Below are positions 1 to 14,462 of a DNA stretch of 64,000 nt, piece by piece. Both the position numbers and the translations under genes were made by a program. Source of the DNA: Globodera rostochiensis (taxonomy: Eukaryota; Nematoda; Chromadorea; Rhabditida; Heteroderidae); contig JAEVLN010000001.1 in the NCBI GenBank assembly GCA_018350325.1, forward strand, positions 1,787,501-1,851,500, read 5' to 3'. Numbering within the stretch: the first letter of the stretch is position 1; every line of letters begins with the position of its first letter. A model generated the notes under the pieces. That model searched no databases. It had not been told where the DNA came from and saw nothing but the letters and a program-made list of their open reading frames with translations.

Positions 1-73
1 GGCAAGCATTGAAAAAGGCGATTTTTTGAGGGTTATATGCCCCCGGGGTGTGCCACGATTCACTGCCTTTTTA

Positions 74-1538
<1,465 letters not shown>

Positions 1539-2840
1539 GGCGCGCGGGTCCGTCCGGTGTCCGTTCAGGCAATGTTTTGTGTGCCCTGCGGCGATGGGCG
1601 CATGGCTTAAGGAAGTGGGGTGGGAGCAGCCCTCGGGGCACGACAATGGCAATGCCAAAAGAAAAAGTGTGTGTAAGTCAAGAAAAAAGGGTTGTAGGGA
1701 CTCTCTGTGAAGTAGCTCTCTGGTGGAAGCGGGAGGGCACAACACGCCCGAGGGGAATGTGCTGAAGGGAGGGGAAGAGAGATAAGGGAGAGGGACAAGC
1801 GATGGTTAGAGAGTATGGAAAATGTGGAGACACCGCGGCACAGAGAAACGAGAGCGGAGTGAGTGAGTGTATGGAAAAGAGGCATCGGCAACAGGTGCAG
1901 ATTAGAGAGAATGATGAACAAGGAGGGCAGAGACGCAGAGGACAGCCGGCAGAGACGCAGAGAACGCGGCGAATTGGCCAAATATGGGTATGGCCGCGCC
2001 TGCTGGAATGAAAGAGAGAAGAAGAAGCGGTGGCGCGTGCTGCTCCGCCATTTCCATTTCCCGCATACTTTCTTCAACCCCTCCGGGGAAGTCAATCTTT
2101 CTTATCTCCACTGATTTGTGTAAATGAGCCAGGGGAGAGGAGAGAAAGAGAGAAATTAGGGGGAGGGGCGGAATTGGCCATTCCATTTAGCTTCACTTTC
2201 ATGGTGACGATTTGGCCCGTATGTTTTGGGGGGTTAGTGTCCAGCTTAAACCCCCCAAATATAATAGAGGAGGAAGCCCTGTCGCCGCAGGGGACAAAGA
2301 GAGCTTTTGAGGAAAGATAATGTGCCAAAAATGATGAGAAAAAGTTAGGACAAAAAATAAATGTTTAAAAATTTCAAACAATTTTTCCGTGATTAGCACT
2401 CAATTAAGACATAGCTTCTACACATTCATTCTCAGCACATTTTGATGGCATTAAATTTTTGTGGCACAAACGAACCGGACGGACGGATGGCCAAGGAAAG
2501 GGCGCCGGCGGTCGTCGAATTTAATTTTAACAAAAAATTTAAAATTAAAATTGTCAGACACAATCCTTCCAATGCTTCTTCTTCATTTTTTATTTATAGC
2601 TTTTCATGTCAGCAGCAACGCAAAAATGAAATGGAAAAATGGGGACAAAAAAATGTGCCAGTGCCAATTTGTGAGATCATTTTTCACGGGGATGTGCCGA
2701 CGGCGGTGGCGGCAAAGGGAAAAACAAATTTTGTTTGAATGAAAAGCGGCGACAAAAACGGAAATATTAACAAAAGTTTTTCTCTCAGCTGCTCCAATAA
2801 TAAAATCACCGATCGATCAATCGATTCGATCGAATCGATC
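1539..2840. other. Intergenic region upstream of rab27
   Basis: I see no exon that I trust. The first 700 bases are purine-rich on the plus strand, followed by AT-rich DNA. Around 2800-2842 there is a dense cluster of overlapping GATCGATC palindromes. It probably includes the rab27 promoter and 5' UTR, but I see no clear TATA box. Confidence 0.4.
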
Positions 2841-2843
2841 GGT

Positions 2844-2937
2844 TAGAGTTTTGGTAGAGCGTGTGGCAGAGCTTTCAAATTCTATTTAAAGATTATACAA
2901 AAAAATGATTTTGTACCCAAAACTCTATTGTCGATAT
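2844..2937. repeat. Inverted-repeat element with TAGAG ends, no target duplication seen
   Basis: The termini TAGAGTTTTGG and CCAAAACTCTA are perfect inverted repeats about 70 bases apart. The flanks do not match, so insertion is not proven. Confidence 0.4.
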
Positions 2938-2958
2938 CAATCGGCAGACCGATCAAAC

Positions 2959-3059
2959 TAGCGCGCCCGGACTTGAGGACCGATCAAAGATTTCGATCGT
3001 TTCAAAAAATCTTCGGTAAAATTTTGTCGATGGAGAATCTCGATTGTCCGGGATGCGCA
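2959..3059. mobile_element. Degenerate copy of the TAGAG element family
   Basis: CCCGGACTTGAGGACCGATC near the left end matches the right end of the elements at 346 and 1354 read in inverse, and GATTGTCCGGG closes it. The terminal bases have decayed and no target duplication is visible. Confidence 0.5.
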
Positions 3060-3470
3060 ATAATGTGAGAGTCATGAACCCGTATATTCAAAATCAAAAT
3101 GATCAACGACGGATCGCTGAACTTGGAGCAGTACATGTGCTCTCTTTATGTGGGATTGAAGGCGTGCAGTGTCGGCATCTTCTTGGGCCCATTGAATTCA
3201 AGGGTTCGCATGCGCAACCTGCGAATGGAAAATCAGCAAGTCCTGTTTGTTCATTATGCCCTCAATTTTACTCTTTTGTCTAGAAATTGTTCAAATTTTG
3301 GCTCTTTGTTCAAAATTAACTTTAGCTTGTTTGTCCATTTTCGTTAGAAATTGTCCAGTTAAACCAAATGTAGCCTATTTGTCCTATTTGCTTTAATTTT
3401 GTCTCTTTGTCCAAATTAAACCATTTGTCCAATTTAGTTTATTTTTGTCTATAAGTTGTCCAAATTTTTG

Positions 3471-5836
3471 TTAATTTGTCCAGAAATTGCTCCCGAACTT
3501 GTGCCTCCTGTAGCAGAGGAAGGCGCAAAGCAGCGTGGCCAACAAGCCCAAGCAAACCTAAAAAAAAGTTTCAATTCAAAATTCATTTTTTGAAATTTGC
3601 CTCTGTTGTCAAAGATTTTGAATTTTAATGGAATAAAATTTTGAATTAATTTAACGCCGCCACTGACCACAGTGATCACAATGGCCAGTCCAATGGCCCA
3701 CACCGGTGTGGCATTGGCACGAAGCGGAAAGCGTTCGTCCCACGTGTTCAGGTCCAGCAGTGACTTTGTCCGCTTCCGTGCCGTCGTCGTCGGCATCCGT
3801 GCCGCCGAAGATGCCGTCGTCATCGTCCGCTGATGATTGGTGGATTTCAAATTTTCATAGGCCCTTCCCAATTTTTTTAAATTTTTAAAAATTTGACACA
3901 CCTCTTCTACTGCCGATGGCACATGGCCCGTCGCTGCTTCCTCCGCCGAAGTGCCGTCGCCGTCCAGTGAAAGAATGTGCCGTTGGCCAGGCTCCTCCGC
4001 GATGACGGCGGCGGCGGCATGGCTCGTCTTGTTCACAGTCAAATTTGTATGCTTGCGCTTGTCCCAATTTGGTGCCGTTTGTTTTGGCATTGTCGTCGAT
4101 GAGCTTAATGTTGTCGGTTGATCATTGGGTGCGGTGCCGGAATTCTAAACAACAAAATTGATCATTAGTGTCTGCCGATCAGAAATTGAGGTTAAAATCA
4201 ACGGTTAAACACCACCAACTGATCTGGGTTCTGATCACTGCTGATCGAATCATTAGCAAAAAGTCATTGCTCTGATCGGTTTAATGTGTTCTCTTACATC
4301 GATTCAACCTGATCTGATCACAGTCAGTGATCAGATCAAAATTAAAAATTCTGTTTCCGATCAGCAAGGCTTTCTTTCCAAATTGCCCCGATTGTTTGTG
4401 ATCAGTATCTGCTGATCAGATCACTTTCAGAAAAAGATGATTTGATGATCCGTGGGCACTTGCCGGTTGCTGCACGTCCGTCCGTCTCAGCCGTACGCTC
4501 AGCAATCCCTGATCGGCAACGTCCGTCCCATCCGCCAGGGCACAATCGTCGGCATCCCCGGAGGGGCACTGAAACAGGGCACAGCTGGCCGAGGACGGGC
4601 CGGTGCCGTTGTCCGAGTCGACCATTAACAGAAAGCCGGAAAAACTGATCGCCGAGCAATCTGCGCAAATGAATGTACAGATTAAGCGTGTTGGACGCCC
4701 TAGACTAGGATCAGATCAGATCAAATTAAGTTCAAATTGACGATGTGATCAGTGGAAGGTTCAAATCAAAATCTGATCAGTAATCAGATCAGCAAGAAAC
4801 ACAAAACCGCACTAGACTCAGATCACTGATCACATGATAGAGACTCATAGCGATCAGATCCAGCGATTTGATCATCATAGAGACTCAGATCAGTGACTGA
4901 TTATGTTCTACGTAAATGACTGTGCCGGCTTAAGCATCTTGGGCCAAGATCTGATCAAAAAGTGATAGGCCGCTCAGATCAACAATCTGATCAATGATCA
5001 GCAGATCGTCAAGCTGAACTACTTACAACCAAAAAATATTAAATTTTTCAAGAAACTCTCTCAAAAAAAACATTGTCATTAAGCAAAACCCCCAATTTCC
5101 CCCATCCTTCACATTTTGCGTCGCATTATTCATTTGTCCATCCCATCCATTAACCCTTGCAGCGACAAGTCAAAACATGCGGGAACAAATTGCACAAAGC
5201 GCGAGAGAAAGGGTCAAATTTGGCGCTGGAAGCGTCGCGTTGAGAGGCGTCCGATTTGCCCCCCCTCCCCGAGGGGACGAAAAAGAGGACAAAAGAATTG
5301 GCGGGGGGAGGGGGAAGTACTCGCCCAAAATTGTGGAAAGTGGTTGCGCCACATTTCCGACAACCCCTAAAGGGATTAACTATTTGGCTTTGTGACGCTA
5401 ATGGACGGACGGCAAAAGGCGTTTTGGTTGCCCCCCGGGGGGAAGACAAAGGCTCAAATGACCTTAATCGACCAACATATTTGAAAGGACGAGATAGGAA
5501 GTTTTAAACTAACGCGGGAAAATTATTTTGAATTTTAATAGGCCCAAAAAAATTTGTTTTTAATTTTTTTTTGAAAGAAATTTTCCGAAAAAAAATTGGA
5601 CGCGACATTTACCCGGCCGTTTACAACATCGCTGCAGGCATTGCTGCAGATCGTCACTGCGTTCGGCATTGCCCAGCCGACGCACCGCCGGGCCCGCCAA
5701 CCATTTCTGCTCGTGAATCTGCGCAAAATGGACAAAAAAATCAAAAAAAAAAAATTTGCGAAATTTTTCCAAAACCCGCCCGAACCTCCAATTGGCCACA
5801 AAGTGCTTGGCCAAGACAGTGTGGCCACCAAAAGTG
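3471..5836 (-). CDS. MANSC-like-domain single-pass membrane protein (5' exon(s) not found)
   Basis: Six exons join in phase: 5776-5836, 5613-5718, 4425-4660, 3902-4144, 3656-3829 and 3471-3557 (stop), about 301 residues plus a missing N-terminus. Exons 2-3 give a cysteine pattern, QQCLQRCCKRPDC then SCALFQC then DDC, that fits the MANSC/MANEC extracellular module known from LRP11, HAI-1 and KIAA0319-type proteins. A Ser/Thr-rich linker with NLT and NKT sites follows, then a hydrophobic stretch (AIGLAIVITVVSGG plus VCLGLLATLLCAFLC), a basic stop-transfer RRHK and a short tail. That predicts a type I surface protein. The domain call rests on cysteine spacing only. The separate MVDSDNG start inside exon 3 could be real if exons 1-2 belong elsewhere, but the phases match across all joins. 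Confidence 0.55.
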
Positions 5837-7957
5837 CTGCAAAAGGGTGATCAGCAGGCTGAATGGCGCCAAATGTTGTGCAAAAATATTGAAAAAACGC
5901 ATTTTGTTTTTTAAAAAAAATAAAATTCTGTCCTAAAATGAAATTTTCATAAAATTTGTGCCCCCCAAAAATTGAGCCCCAGCCTCCCATAAAGCCGATA
6001 GCGGATCTGCTGGTACTTTTTTGATCGGAATTAATCAAAAATTGTGATTGGTTGGAGGTGGGTGATCAATGGACCATAAAATGGGCGGAGGGATGCGCGC
6101 AGAGTGATCGGATGGGAATGGAAGTGATCGGACGGGGGGATGTGGTCGTGGTGATCGGGTTCTGTCCCCCGCGGGTGGGGTGGGGCGTCCACGGGTCCAG
6201 GTCCCCCCGCCCCCGCTGCCTCTGTTATGCGTCGTCAACCGCAATTCCCCTGAGGGGAAACGCTTTATTATATTAATTACACATTTTCCCCGCAGGTGAT
6301 TGATATCTGTGGGGAGGAATCTCTCTCTATGTGTCCTTTCATGCCCTCCAGAAACAATTATTGGGACGCAAAGTGTAATAAATGTGCCATAATTTGGGGG
6401 ACATCAATCACAAATTGGGCGGCTTTTATGGGTCTGATCAGATCACCAGTATGATAAGCGTTTATGCTACTGATCTGGGTCAATCAAATTTATTTGTTGT
6501 CATAAGAAAATGTTCCCAAATCTGATCAGAGATGATCAAATACCACACATTGTGATCAGAGTTTGATGATTATGGCACCGATCAGAATTTTTCAGGTGCC
6601 AAAATGCCGAGGGTTTTTGGCGCAGAAATGTGCCAATAAAATATTGAAAACAAAAAATTGGCCGCCATTTATGGCAACAAGTTGGGAAACGTAGGCGGCG
6701 TTTCCCAACACTTTTCTTGAGGCAAATTTGCGGTGGTTGGGGGGGTTTGGGGGGGGGGGAAGGAGTGCCTAGCAACAGGAAGGAGTGGCGGGGGGGGGGC
6801 ATTTAAGAAAGGAGGGCATAATGCGTGTGCCTAATCTTCCAATTGGACAAATGGACGGATTTTGGGGGGGGATGTGAATGGCCGAGGGGCCATCATCGCC
6901 AAACTTGGAAGATTTGGGATGAAAAAGGAAGAGGATGAAGAAAGGTGGAGGGGACGGATTAAGGAAGAGTTGGAGAAGGATGGCAAGAGTTGGAGAAGGA
7001 CGCGGAAGGGATGTCCAGAGAGGTGAAGAAGATGAAACTGGCATCAGTTTTTTGAGCTCAGAAAACTAAATGCCCAAAAGGATGACGTAGAGCATGCGGA
7101 TGAAGAGAAAGAAGAGCAGAATGCGGAAGAGGATGATGATGAGTAAAAGGGAATGATGACGAAAAATGGATGAAGAGAATGAATGAAGGAAGAGGAAGAG
7201 TGGGAATGAAGAGTAGAAGGAAGAAACGGACAAGAAGAGGAAAGATGACGATGATGATGCCCCAGGTTTTGAAGACGTTTCTTGTACTGGTCCAAATGGA
7301 TGATGAACACGTAAAAGAGCGAGACAGTGGATCAGACAAAGCAGAGGATGAAGCGGAGAAGCATTGGCGCTGAAGTGCCGCCGCCGGTTGGGTGGGGGAG
7401 GCCGTAATTAATCCCTTCAAACGACGACCACAATGATCAAAGTGAAGAGCCGCCGCCGCCACCACCAAAATGGCGCTGCAGGGGACGCGGGGGGTGAAAA
7501 GGAGCCGGCCGGCCGGCCGATCAGCCAGCCGCAAAACCTCCCCGAAATGCGCGACTTTTTAACGCTGCGGGGGACAACAAAGACCGGGCGCGGGCGCGGC
7601 GGATGAGTTGAACAATTGCAATTCGTCGTTCGCGCGCGCGCGAACCCGTCGACGGGGCAAGAAGAAGAAGCAGCAGCAACAAAACCATCGTCGTCACCGC
7701 GCCGTCCGTCCGTCGTACGTAATTTGTACAGCCCCCCGGGCAAAAAAAAAACGCGGTTGAATTGGAGTGGGTGGATTTGATGGGTATAGTGAGTGGGGGG
7801 AGGGGGGGGGGAGGCTATGTAATGCCGGATGAGCATGAATGAATGAATGGTTATTATGGTCAGTGATCAATTTCATGGAATTGCCTGAGGCAATTTCTTA
7901 AGATAAAATGCCTCAGGCAATTCATAAAAATTGGTGGATTTATGGGAAGGTTAGCAG
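5837..7957. other. Intergenic, low-complexity DNA
   Basis: AT-rich start, then G-rich plus strand (6700-7860) with GA-rich tracts and CCCC-N3-GGGG palindromes. Hydrophobic stretches can be read on the minus strand near 7300-7560, but they are broken by stops and I could not join them into a gene. The signal peptide exon of the MANSC-like gene should lie near the left end. Confidence 0.4.
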
Positions 7958-8087
7958 AACGGCGCTGGTTCAGATGCCGGTAGAACAACCACTGCCCGAG
8001 ATTGTGAAAGCCGAACTGCTTCAACTCCTTTACCCTGAGTGCAATCAAAACGCGTGGGGAGGGCACAATTCACTGACTAGTGAGTAA
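7958..8087 (+). CDS. Possible terminal exon of an unrecognised gene
   Basis: After an acceptor-like GGTTAGCAG the frame reads 43 codons, including VEQPLPEIVKAELLQLLYPE, to a TAA at 8085, with AATAAA immediately downstream at about 8091. Codon use looks plausible, but no upstream exon could be found. The opposite strand also has an open frame here. Treat as a weak candidate. Confidence 0.22.
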
Positions 8088-8099
8088 AAGCAATAAATT

Positions 8100-10138
8100 A
8101 TTCAAATGGGCGCCCGCAGGTGCAATGGAACACAAAATTATAAATTATGAATGGAAAATGGATTGTTTTCGATGAACAAACAAAATGGAATTTTGTGGCG
8201 ACCAACGCAAACATTGTGCCCCCGGCGCTTTGTAGCGGTAATGGATTAGAATTAAGTTGAAGTACAAAATCGGTGCAATTTAGGTCATTTCACAGTTGTA
8301 CTGCTTCAACTTCACCGCCGTTGTTAGGTCAAGAATTACACAAAATTGAATTTACTGCTCAAGCTACGTGTACTGCTCCAACTTCTTGCTGGAAAGATTT
8401 GAGAAAATTGGGAGGAAATTCCCATTTTTCTGCTTAAAGACCTTGTACTGCTCCAACTTCACCACCTCCAATTGGGACAAATATTTTCGGGAAAAAGATT
8501 GATGGGTTTCTAATATTTCGGCCAGCTTCGTACTTCCCATGTCCGAAGGGTTGGACTGCGCTTCTCCATCTGTTTGCGCGGTGTGACCCGAGTTTTGATT
8601 TTGGGTTGGGGGGTGGGGGAGGCTGCACAAACAGTGGACGACTCGGGGGGGGGGGTATATTGGCCCTCCCGGGGATGAATGGACGGATGGAGGAATTCGA
8701 TTCAATTCGGAAGCAATTGGTAACAGAGGATGAGGAAGAATGGACTCATAATCGTCGTTGGATGGGAAAAGAGATGAGGAGAGGAGTTCGAAAATGAGGG
8801 ATGAAAGGGTGGAAGAATGGAGGGATGGAAGAGGAGGAAGAAAGGGCACAGGAAGAAGGATGAAAGCGTGGAGGGGATGGAAAGGAGGAAAAAGATGGGA
8901 GAGGAGGAAGAATGGAAGGGATGGAACGAAGGAAGAATGGAAGAATTGGATGGGAGAGGAGAGGAGGAAGAAAAGGTTGGGAGATGGACGAATGGACGAA
9001 TGGACGGACGAGTGAGTGGGTTTGAGCTGCTGCGATGCAATTGTGCACAGATTCGGGGCTCACACGACACAAAGGCGGGATTAGCGGACGATGGCGAGAA
9101 GGACAGGGGAAGAAAGCGGGAGGAGGGAGAGAATGGGTGGACGGAAGAAGTCCTCCCCCCGGGGAGCTGAATTGAAAGAAGAATGGAGAAGAAGAAAAGT
9201 CATCCCCCGGGGGGAGGGGGGAGTATGGAAGATGGAAAGTACGAATTGCTGCGGGGGTTCTTCTCCATTTACTGCTCATTGGAGATGAAAGGAAGAGTGT
9301 GACGAATAAACGGAAGAATGTGTCTGTCTTTTCCACAACCCCGCAGGGGATGAAGATTCCTGAGGAATGAAGAAAGGATGAATAGACGTGAAATTGTGCC
9401 CTGCGCGTGAATCAATCGGAAGAAATCCCCCCAGAGGGGATGGATGAAATGAAAGAAAAAAAAAACACGGAACAAGTCCTTAAAAGTGTCGCTCCGGGGT
9501 ACCACCCCCCACCTCCCCGTCAAGATCAGCGACTGCAGGAATCCCATTCCGATCACATCCCTCCCCCCCCCCCCCCATCCGGTCCGATCCGGGGGGGGGG
9601 GGGGGGTCAATGCGCGCCATCAAAGCCCAATTGGCTCGCCCCCGGCGCCACCTCCTCAACGATGCCAATTAGCGTCCTTCGCTGTCCGGCGCGCAGCCGT
9701 CCGCCCCCCTCCCATTCATCAGAGCCATTAATCACCATTTTTGGGCGCTTAAAAATTGGGGAAAAGTGTACAAAAATGGGGAGAAATTGAAGAAAACGCA
9801 CAGCTGTTGAGTGAGTAAATTGGGCAAAGAATGACCCCATAAAAAGACAGTTAGACAGAGAGAGTTGGTTGCTTTCCTCTCCCACAACAAAATTGGCCCA
9901 AATTTGTTCGGAACGGGGGCAAAAGCGGGTTTTTTTTTTTGTTGTGCGGGGGGGGGGGGAAATGCGGGGACACAAATTGGCGTGGAAAAGTGCAAAGAAA
10001 GCGATGAACAAAACGGGGGGAAATGTGCAAAGAAATGAGGGGGAAAATGGAGAGAACAATTGTTGACCATTCTCGGCAGAGCAAATTTCGAGATAATCTC
10101 AAAGCTGACGGGAATTTACTTGTGCTTTTTTATGGTAC
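8100..10138. other. Intergenic purine-rich and poly-G DNA
   Basis: No supported gene. Between 8270 and 8460 the phrase GTACTGCTCCAACTTC (or a T variant) occurs three times. From 8700 to 9300 the plus strand is almost pure GA with GGATGGA-type repeats. Long G runs occur at 9560-9605 and 9950. Confidence 0.45.
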
Positions 10139-10325
10139 AATATTGACGGTCTGATCAGTTGGGAGTCGATTAATTTTCTTTTTTGGAGTCCGATCACTTT
10201 GGGGGTTTACTTCGGAGTCTGATCAGATTTGGGAGTTTGGGGATTCAGATCAGATTTCAAGAGGGTCTTGACAGATTAGGTATTTAGGTTCAGATTCGAG
10301 ATCTTTTGGCGGGTCTGATCGCAAG

Positions 10326-12493
10326 GTTTTTGAGTTTTTAAGCCTAAGCTAAATCAGTTGGTTTTAAGCCTAAGCCTAAATCATGTGGTTTTTAAGCCTA
10401 AATCACGTGGTTTTAGACCTAAGCCTAAGCCTAAGCCTAAATCACGTGGTTTTTAAGCCTAAGCCTAAATCACATGGTTTTTAAGCCTAAGCCTAAATCA
10501 CATGGTTTTTAAGCCTAAGCCTAAGCCTAAGCCTAAATCACGTGGTTTTTAAACCTAAGCCTATCGCGTTGTTTTTAAGCCTAAGCCTAAATCACATGGT
10601 TTTTAAGCCTAAGCCTAAATCACGTGGTTTTTAAGCCTAAGCCTAAATCACGTGGTTTAAGCCTAAGCCTAAATCACATGGTTTTTAAGCCTAAGCCTAA
10701 GCCTAAGCCTAAATCACATGGTTTTTAAGCCTAAGCCTAAATCACGTGGTTTTTAAGCCTAAGCCTAAATCACGTGGTTTTTAAGCCTAAGCCTAAATCA
10801 CATGGTTTTTAAGCCTAAGCCTAAATCACGTGGTTTTTAAGCCTAAGCCTAAATCACGTGGTTTAAGCCTAAGCCTAAATCACATGGTTTTTAAGCCTAA
10901 GCCTAAGCCTAAGCCTAAATCACGTGGTTTTTAAGCCTAAGCCTAAATCATGTGGTCTTTAAGCCTAAGCCTAAATCATGTGGTTTTTAAGCCTAAGCCT
11001 AAATCACGTGGTTTTTAAGCCTAAGCCTAAATCACGTGGTTTAAGCCTAAGCCTAAATCACGTGGTTTTTAAACCTAAGCCTATCGCGTTGTTTTTAAGC
11101 CTAAGCCTAAATCACGTGGTATTTAAGCCTAAGCCTAAATCATGTGGTCTTTAAGCCTAAGCCTAAATCATGTGGTTTTTAAGCCTAAGCCTAAATCACA
11201 TGGTTTTTAAGCCTAAGCCTAAATCACATGGTTTTTAAGCCTAAGCCTAAGCCTAAATCACGTGGTTTTTAAGCCTAAGCCTAAATCACGTGGTTTAAGC
11301 AGAAGCCTAAATCACATGGTTTTTAAGCCTAAGCCTAAATCACGTGGTTTTTAAGCCTAAGCCTAAATCACGTGGTTTAAGCCTAAGCCTAAATCACGTG
11401 GTTTTTAAACCTAAGCCTATCGCGTTGTTTTTAAGCCTAAGCCTAAATCACGTGGTTTTTAAGCCTAAGCCTAAATCATGTGGTCTTTAAGCCTAAGCCT
11501 AAATCATGTGGTTTTTAAGCCTAAGCCTAAATCACGTGGTTTTTAAGCCTAAGCCTAAGCCTAAGCCTAAATCACGTGGTTTTTAAGCCTAAGCCTAAAT
11601 CATGTGGTCTTTAAGCCTAAGCCTAAATCATGTGGTTTTTAAGCCTAAGCCTAAATCACGTGGTTTTTAAGCCTAAGCCTAAATCACGTGGTTTAAGCCT
11701 AAGCCTAAATCACGTGGTTTTTAAACCTAAGCCTATCGCGTTGTTTTTAAGCCTAAGCCTAAATCACGTGGTATTTAAGCCTAAGCCTAAATCATGTGGT
11801 CTTTAAGCCTAAGCCTAAATCATGTGGTTTTTAAGCCTAAGCCTAAATCACATGGTTTTTAAGCCTAAGCCTAAATCACATGGTTTTTAAGCCTAAGCCT
11901 AAGCCTAAATCACATGGTTTTTAAGCCTAAGCCTAAATCACGTGGTTTTTAAGCCTAAGCCTAAATCACATGGTTTTTAAGCCTAAGCCTAAATCACGTG
12001 GTTTTTAAGCCTAAGCCTAAATCACGTGGTTTAAGCCTAAGCCTAAATCACGTGGTTTTTAAACCTAAGCCTATCGCGTTGTTTTTAAGCCTAAGCCTAA
12101 ATCACGTGGTTTTTAAGCCTAAGCCTAAATCATGTGGTCTTTAAGCCTAAGCCTAAATCATGTGGTTTTTAAGCCTAAGCCTAAATCACGTGGTTTTTAA
12201 GCCTAAGCCTAAATCACGTGGTTTTTAAGCCTAAGCCTAAATCACGTGGTTTTTAAGCCTAAGCCTAAATCACGTGGTTTTTAAGCCTAAGCCTAAATCA
12301 CGTGGTTTTTAAGCCTAAGCCTAAATCGCGTGGTTTTTAAGCCTAAGCCTACTCACGTGGTTTTTAAGCCTAAGCCTAAATCGCGTGGTTTTTAAGCCTA
12401 AGCCTAAATCACGTGGTTTTTAAGCCTAAGCCTAAATCACATGGTTTTTAAGCCTAAGCCTAAATCACGTGGTTTTAAGCCTAAGCCTAATCG
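10326..12493. repeat. Telomere-like 28-bp satellite array (TTAGGC-based)
   Basis: About 75 units of roughly 28 bp: a T-run, AAGCCTAAGCCTAAAT, then CACGTGG or CACATGG or CATGTGG. AAGCCTAAGCCTAA is the complement of the nematode telomere repeat TTAGGC in tandem. Every full unit also carries a CANNTG hexamer. Variant units reading AAACCTAAGCCTATCGCG recur at 10551, 11071, 11407, 11723 and 12061, so the array has a higher-order period of about 316-338 bp after the first interval. It is flanked by unique DNA on both sides, so it is interstitial in this assembly. Confidence 0.92.
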
Positions 12494-14392
12494 CTAAACA
12501 TAAACAAATATTAAATACTTAAATTAATTATTTTATTTTAATTTATAACGCAATTATTCTTTCATATGCAAAAACGAACGAATGAATCACACATTTAAAT
12601 TTGATATTTCCTTTACCAAATGGCAGAAACAACAGACAAAAACCAGCAAAAGTGTAAAAAAAATTGTTGATCAAAAATTTGTGTGTTGTAAAAAGAGCAA
12701 AATGAATTCATTCATCGAAACTATTCGGCCGATAAAATTTAATCAAAAAATAACATAAATTCAGCGCTTACACGAAAAATTGTTTAATAAATGTTAGAAA
12801 TTTGAATCAATACATTTAAAAATTCAATCAAAAAATGCAACAAATTTTGGATTTTTAAAATTTTCGTAAGTTCCGCTCCTTTTTTTTCGTTTCATTCAAT
12901 AATTAATTTTCGCTTTTTTGCACGCCAATGAATCGCGTTGTTGTTGAGAGATGACAGCTTCCGATATCGTTTTGTCAACGAATAACAAAATGTTATCATT
13001 CACTCACTCGCCCGGGGGGGGGGGGGGGAGGGCAACCGATTACCCCCCGAGGGGCTGTCCCCGGAGCCCAATCCATCATTAGCCGCCGTCCCCCCATCCA
13101 TTCATTGCCCCCTCCAATTTCATTCACTGTCCCTGGGAGCAATAAAATGCTGCTCTATCATTCAACCAACTTTGCGCAATTCGTCCACTTAATTCCCTTT
13201 CAGTCCCCGCCCCGCCCCCGCCACTTTCCCCCGCCATTCTTTTGGCTTAAACAAACGCGTGCCCTCCCCCCTCCCCCCCCCCTCAGCTTCTCCGCCATTC
13301 TTTCATTCAGCAAAAGCCCCGTTTCCCCGTCCTTCATCCCCGCTTTGTCCCCGCACTTTTCTACCCGTCCCCGCGCTGTTACATATCTCTTTTTATTCAA
13401 ATGTTCCCATCCCCGCATCGCATTTCCCCGCACTTTTCTACCCCGCCCCCCCCCGCTACACCCATTCCCATTCATTCAACAAAAAGTCCCCCAATTGTCC
13501 ATTTCCCCGTATTTCCTAGAACTTTCTATACGTTTTACTCGGGGTTTTTTGTTTTTTTTACCGCCCCCACCGGCGAGGCCCATTTGTTCCGACTTCCTAT
13601 CACATGGCCACTGTCCCATTCCCACCCCCACTCCCCACCCATTCATTTTTCTTCCGTTGGGCCCTTTGTCCCCCCCCCCCCCATTCATTCATTTGGGCAT
13701 TCCGCCCTAGGGGCTATCTATGTGTATGTGGCTGACTTCCGGCCAAATTTGGCCGCCGCCTTGTTTAGGGACCCATGCCCTCAGGCATATAAAATTTACC
13801 CTCTGACATAAACACTCTGACTGTCTGGCGCCCGTCGCTTTTTCTCTGCACTCCCACACCACTGCGTGCTGTGGCGTGTTGTCTCGCACTCTTCCAGCAT
13901 CTTTCCCTGCACTCCCTCACCACCACCACTTATTGCCCCCATTGTTTCCCGTTTCCGTTTCCGCCCACACTTACGCCACTTTCCGCCGCCACCGCCGGAG
14001 GGGCCGGCGGTGGGCGGATTATAGAGCCGAAGGCGGAAGATTGCCTAAGGCAAAAGAAGTGGTCGACGACCCACATTCAAATTGCCGCCATTTTCTCACC
14101 GTTCCGCCACACACTCATTCATTCATTTACGCTAATTACATATTTTGCTGCCATTGTCTGACCGTGCCCGTGTGTCTGACTGTCTGTCTGTCGCTCCATT
14201 TATCGCACTCTCTCCGCACTTTCTGCACCGTCTGGCACAAATTGTGTGTTCTGTCTCCGACCGGCTGTCCTCTCTAATTATCCTCCAAAATGCTCTCTCT
14301 CTCTCTCTCCTCTGACTGTCTGTCCTTCGCTATTTTGTCACGCGAATGAATGAATGAATATGCACACGAAACAAATCAGCAAGCGTAATGCA

Positions 14393-14462
14393 AAATGTTA
14401 ATAAATATATATTTATTATATATCCAAAATGTTTTAATAAATATATATTTATTATATATCCA
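14393..14462. repeat. Tandem duplicate of an AT palindrome
   Basis: Two adjacent ~35-bp units each contain AATAAATATATATTTATT, a near-perfect palindrome. Confidence 0.75.

Noticed and set aside
7044..7560. Hydrophobic minus-strand stretches (LLRFILCFV, YVFIIHLDQYKKRL)
   Set aside because: An in-frame TGA separates them and no consistent splice joins were found; left as intergenic.
8360..9340. Long open frames on both strands of a GA/CT tract
   Set aside because: Low complexity explains the lack of stops; the translations are Ser/Pro/Phe or Glu/Arg/Lys runs.
10326..12493. CRISPR-like array
   Set aside because: Units are contiguous with no variable spacers and consist of telomere words; it is a satellite.
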